Shown piece by piece: positions 4,470 through 6,698 of a DNA stretch of 6,698 bases (positions are counted from its first letter, which is position 1; each line of letters opens with the position of its first letter). The notes beneath the pieces are model-generated. The model searched no databases, was not told the origin of the DNA, and saw nothing but the letters and a program-made list of their open reading frames with translations. Made by a program: the position numbers and the translations under genes. The DNA lies in assembly GCA_046315175.1 (NCBI GenBank), contig JBKDBK010000100.1:1-6698 (forward strand). Reading direction: 5' to 3'. This DNA comes from UBA8828 sp046315175. Lineage in GTDB: Bacteria > Verrucomicrobiota > Verrucomicrobiia > Opitutales > UBA953.

Positions 4470-6698
4470 TCACTTCAGCATGCTCTGCAATCCCAGAATC
4501 CGTTCGCGGAGTTCCTGTTGTTTCTCGGGATCCTTCTCCCGGCCAAGCTTGTTCTTGAGCGAGTTGATGCGTTTCTGCGTTTCGTCGTCCGTTTCGATGA
4601 CGTTGTCGGCCACGCGGAATGCCTGATCTGTGATTCCGGCCACCACCGCAGGGAATGCGGACAATCCCTTCATGACGCCAGTGAATCGCTTCCCGTACCA
4701 TTCCACGGCCTCGGCCTCGCCATCCGGCGGGCCTTTGATGATGGCCACGGCGTCGGCTGCTGCCTTCCCGGTGGCGGCCAGCGGTCCGGTGTCCCCATTG
4801 AAGTCATCCACGATTTCCCGGATGAGCGGCAGGCCGGCGGCTGGGCCAAGGAGGATGGAACGGGCAAAGTCCCATGCTTCCCAGTTCTTTTCATCCAGCC
4901 ACTGGTCGTCGTCGTCGTCGCGCCAGTCCATCCATGCGCTGGAAATGATCTGAAGCATGGGGCCAACCACGAGGTGGGACAGTGCCAGCACCCGAATGTC
5001 GTCCGGCGTGGCCTTGCCCTTCGTGGCGGCTGCCAGTGCGGAAATCCACATGCTGGCCTTTTGCCGGCTGTCCCCGCCGAACATGAGCAGCAGCTTTCCC
5101 CACCCGGTCTGCTCAAACAGTGATCGGTCTGTCACTTCCACGGGCTGCGCGGTTTGCGTCACGATCCGCTCGGTTTCGGCCAGTGCTTGGCGCTTGGCAG
5201 CGGCTTCACTCATGCCGGATGCCAGTGCCTGCCGGAGGTGGTAGTCGTAGGCAATGGCGGCGCTGAAGCTTGTGAAGATGGCGTCCACGTAGCCAATCAG
5301 TTCCATCCCAGCGCGCAGAAAATTCCGGCGGCGGGTCGGCGCGGCGAGAAATGTCTTGGCCACGGCGCTGCGGACCTCGGGCGAGAATCCGCCCTCGATG
5401 CGGCGCTGGATCATATCGCTTTGCCAGATGTCCTTCACGTCCAGCCTGCCCGCGATGAACCGCCCGACTCCGCTCATGTACTCCCGGAGCGGGATCTTGT
5501 AGGCGGCACCCAGCGCGGCGGTGCTTTGCTTCAGCAGCGTGCCAACCTTCCACGCCAGCGCGGTGGTGGCCTGCCAGTCGAGCATGGTCTGGTACAGCCG
5601 GCTGTAGCCAATTTGCAGGCCATTGCCCTCCAGTGATTCCATCCATTGGTTGACCACGGCCAGCATCTCCGGCCCATGGGCGGCCACGATCTGCTGCTTT
5701 ACGTCGGGATCCGCAAACACGCCGCGGAGTTCCCGTGCCAGCGGTGCCATCGCCTTCCAGTGCGCGGTCTGGTTGGCGTGCCCGAAAAACACCTCGAAGG
5801 CGTTCTCCAGCCGAGGGGCGGCTTGGTGCGCCTTCCGGCCTTTGAGGAATCCAGCGCGGAATCCACCCTCCACCAGTCCGGCCTGCGCCGGGTCCATTGC
5901 TTTCTCGGCTCCACGGCTCCACCATTTCCCCGGTGCGTAGTTTTCGATTTGTGGCAGTGGCACGCCAAACATACCCTCGAACAGGGACGACAGCGGGAAG
6001 TATCCCGTCCGGTATTCGTCCGCCATGAACGTCCGCATGTCCTTGGCCAGTGGTGAAAGGCCGGCTTCGATCTCGGCCAGCGTCTCTGCGGTCCATCCAG
6101 CAATCTCCAGCGGGCGGGTGTATTGCGCTTGGGCGGCCAGCATGGTGAGGTAGATGCCTTCCGCCTGCGTAAGCTCCACCTCCTCCTCGGTCTGCGCTTC
6201 CCACCGCTCAATCTCCACGAATTCCTTCCGGCTGTCCTCAGGGAGGGCGAGGAATGCTGCCTCGGCGTCGGCAATCTCCTGCGCGTTGTAGCCCAGCCCG
6301 GCGAGGTTCGGGATGCTTTCGATCGGGATGCGTTCGGTGACAGGCCTGCCGGGTCGGCGCACAACGCTCACGGTGCGCTCGGAAATCAGCGTCCACAGTT
6401 CCTGTTCCGTTTTCGTGCGGTTCTTCCCGGTCGATTTCCGGGCCGCAGCGAACCATCGGCGGTTCATGTCGCGCATCTCGTCGGTGCGCTGGTGCATCGC
6501 TGCCATTGCTCGGTCTGCCCACTCGGCGGCCAGCGGCGCGTCCTTGCCTAGGAGGATCGTGAGAATCTCCCGGAAAGACCGGAGTCGGAGAACGCCACCC
6601 TTCAACATGCCACTGATCCGCTTGGCGGCATCGCCTTGGGCGAGGATTGCGGATGTCTTCGCGGCCGGCAATGCAGCGGAAACCCCGGCCACCTTCGC
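4470..6698 (-). CDS. C-terminal part of a very large phage internal/polyvalent-type virion protein
   Basis: The visible 742 residues end at TGA 4470-4472. The frame is open through the right edge, so the N-terminus is missing; a GTG at 6692 is unlikely to be the real start. Residue numbers below count from that GTG. The sequence is Ala-rich and mostly helical. It has the look of the C-terminal part of giant phage proteins with large-polyvalent-protein-associated domains (LPD38-like), some of which are ejected with the DNA. Supporting segments are EYRTGYFPL and QIENYAPGKWW (226-257), EGGFRAGFLKGRKA (275-288), FEQTGWGKLLLMFGGDSRQK (526-545), a hydrophobic helix before a D5 run (565-596), then FARSILLGPAAGLPLIREIV (609-628). 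The last 40 residues are a charged coiled coil. Position before a gp17-like fibre matches T7 gp16. Any catalytic domain would be in the missing N-terminal part. Confidence 0.75.
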   Translation of the reverse strand, partial: AKVAGVSAALPAAKTSAILAQGDAAKRISGMLKGGVLRLRSFREILTILLGKDAPLAAEWADRAMAAMHQRTDEMRDMNRRWFAAARKSTGKNRTKTEQELWTLISERTVSVVRRPGRPVTERIPIESIPNLAGLGYNAQEIADAEAAFLALPEDSRKEFVEIERWEAQTEEEVELTQAEGIYLTMLAAQAQYTRPLEIAGWTAETLAEIEAGLSPLAKDMRTFMADEYRTGYFPLSSLFEGMFGVPLPQIENYAPGKWWSRGAEKAMDPAQAGLVEGGFRAGFLKGRKAHQAAPRLENAFEVFFGHANQTAHWKAMAPLARELRGVFADPDVKQQIVAAHGPEMLAVVNQWMESLEGNGLQIGYSRLYQTMLDWQATTALAWKVGTLLKQSTAALGAAYKIPLREYMSGVGRFIAGRLDVKDIWQSDMIQRRIEGGFSPEVRSAVAKTFLAAPTRRRNFLRAGMELIGYVDAIFTSFSAAIAYDYHLRQALASGMSEAAAKRQALAETERIVTQTAQPVEVTDRSLFEQTGWGKLLLMFGGDSRQKASMWISALAAATKGKATPDDIRVLALSHLVVGPMLQIISSAWMDWRDDDDDQWLDEKNWEAWDFARSILLGPAAGLPLIREIVDDFNGDTGPLAATGKAAADAVAIIKGPPDGEAEAVEWYGKRFTGVMKGLSAFPAVVAGITDQAFRVADNVIETDDETQKRINSLKNKLGREKDPEKQQELRERILGLQSMLK
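4905..4919 (+). repeat. (GTC)5 triplet repeat encoding five aspartates
   Basis: Five perfect GTC triplets on the plus strand are read as five GAC codons on the minus strand, giving the acidic run after a hydrophobic helix in the large virion protein. It may vary in length by slippage, always in frame. Confidence 0.7.

Overview
The window reads as part of the late region of a tailed bacteriophage or prophage with a GC-rich genome. Every gene I can support lies on the minus strand, so the transcript runs from the right edge to the left. The host is probably Gram-negative, because one product has a lipoprotein lipobox and another resembles L,D-peptidases that act on peptidoglycan. I cannot place the host more closely from sequence alone.

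Right to left, the order is: the C-terminal 742 residues of a very large phage protein (internal/ejected virion protein or polyvalent-protein type, 4470-6698); a 38-aa lipoprotein (4339-4455); an unrecognised 56-aa protein (4164-4334); a 190-aa protein with an L,D-transpeptidase/Tlde1-like His...SEGC motif (3595-4167); a 562-aa adsorption protein that joins a T7 gp17-like tail-fibre anchor to a metallophosphoesterase domain (1910-3598); and a 353-aa GT4-type glycosyltransferase (852-1913). The last four junctions are tight: one 4-nt gap and three ATGA stop/start overlaps. This looks like one translationally coupled operon for DNA delivery, lysis, adsorption and surface modification.

The operon is followed by a 304-nt gap (548-851) that is the least ordinary DNA here. 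It holds a perfect TTTACGCG/CGCGTAAA palindrome, an array of GTCAC-containing direct repeats spaced about one helical turn apart, a possible weak promoter overlapping the repeats, and a G-rich/pyrimidine-rich tract. Beyond it are a 105-aa one-pass membrane protein (holin-like by position) and, after a 67-nt gap carrying a second TACGCG/CGCGTA palindrome, the start of a small helical protein that runs off the left edge and could be gpW-like.

The order internal protein, fibre, small membrane protein, small protein resembles the T7 order gp16-gp17-gp17.5-gp18, with the lysis genes and a glycosyltransferase inserted. The best candidates for something new are the phosphatase-bearing fibre coupled to a glycosyltransferase, and the repeat array. 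I see no CRISPR array, tRNA, rRNA, transposon or recognisable defence system.
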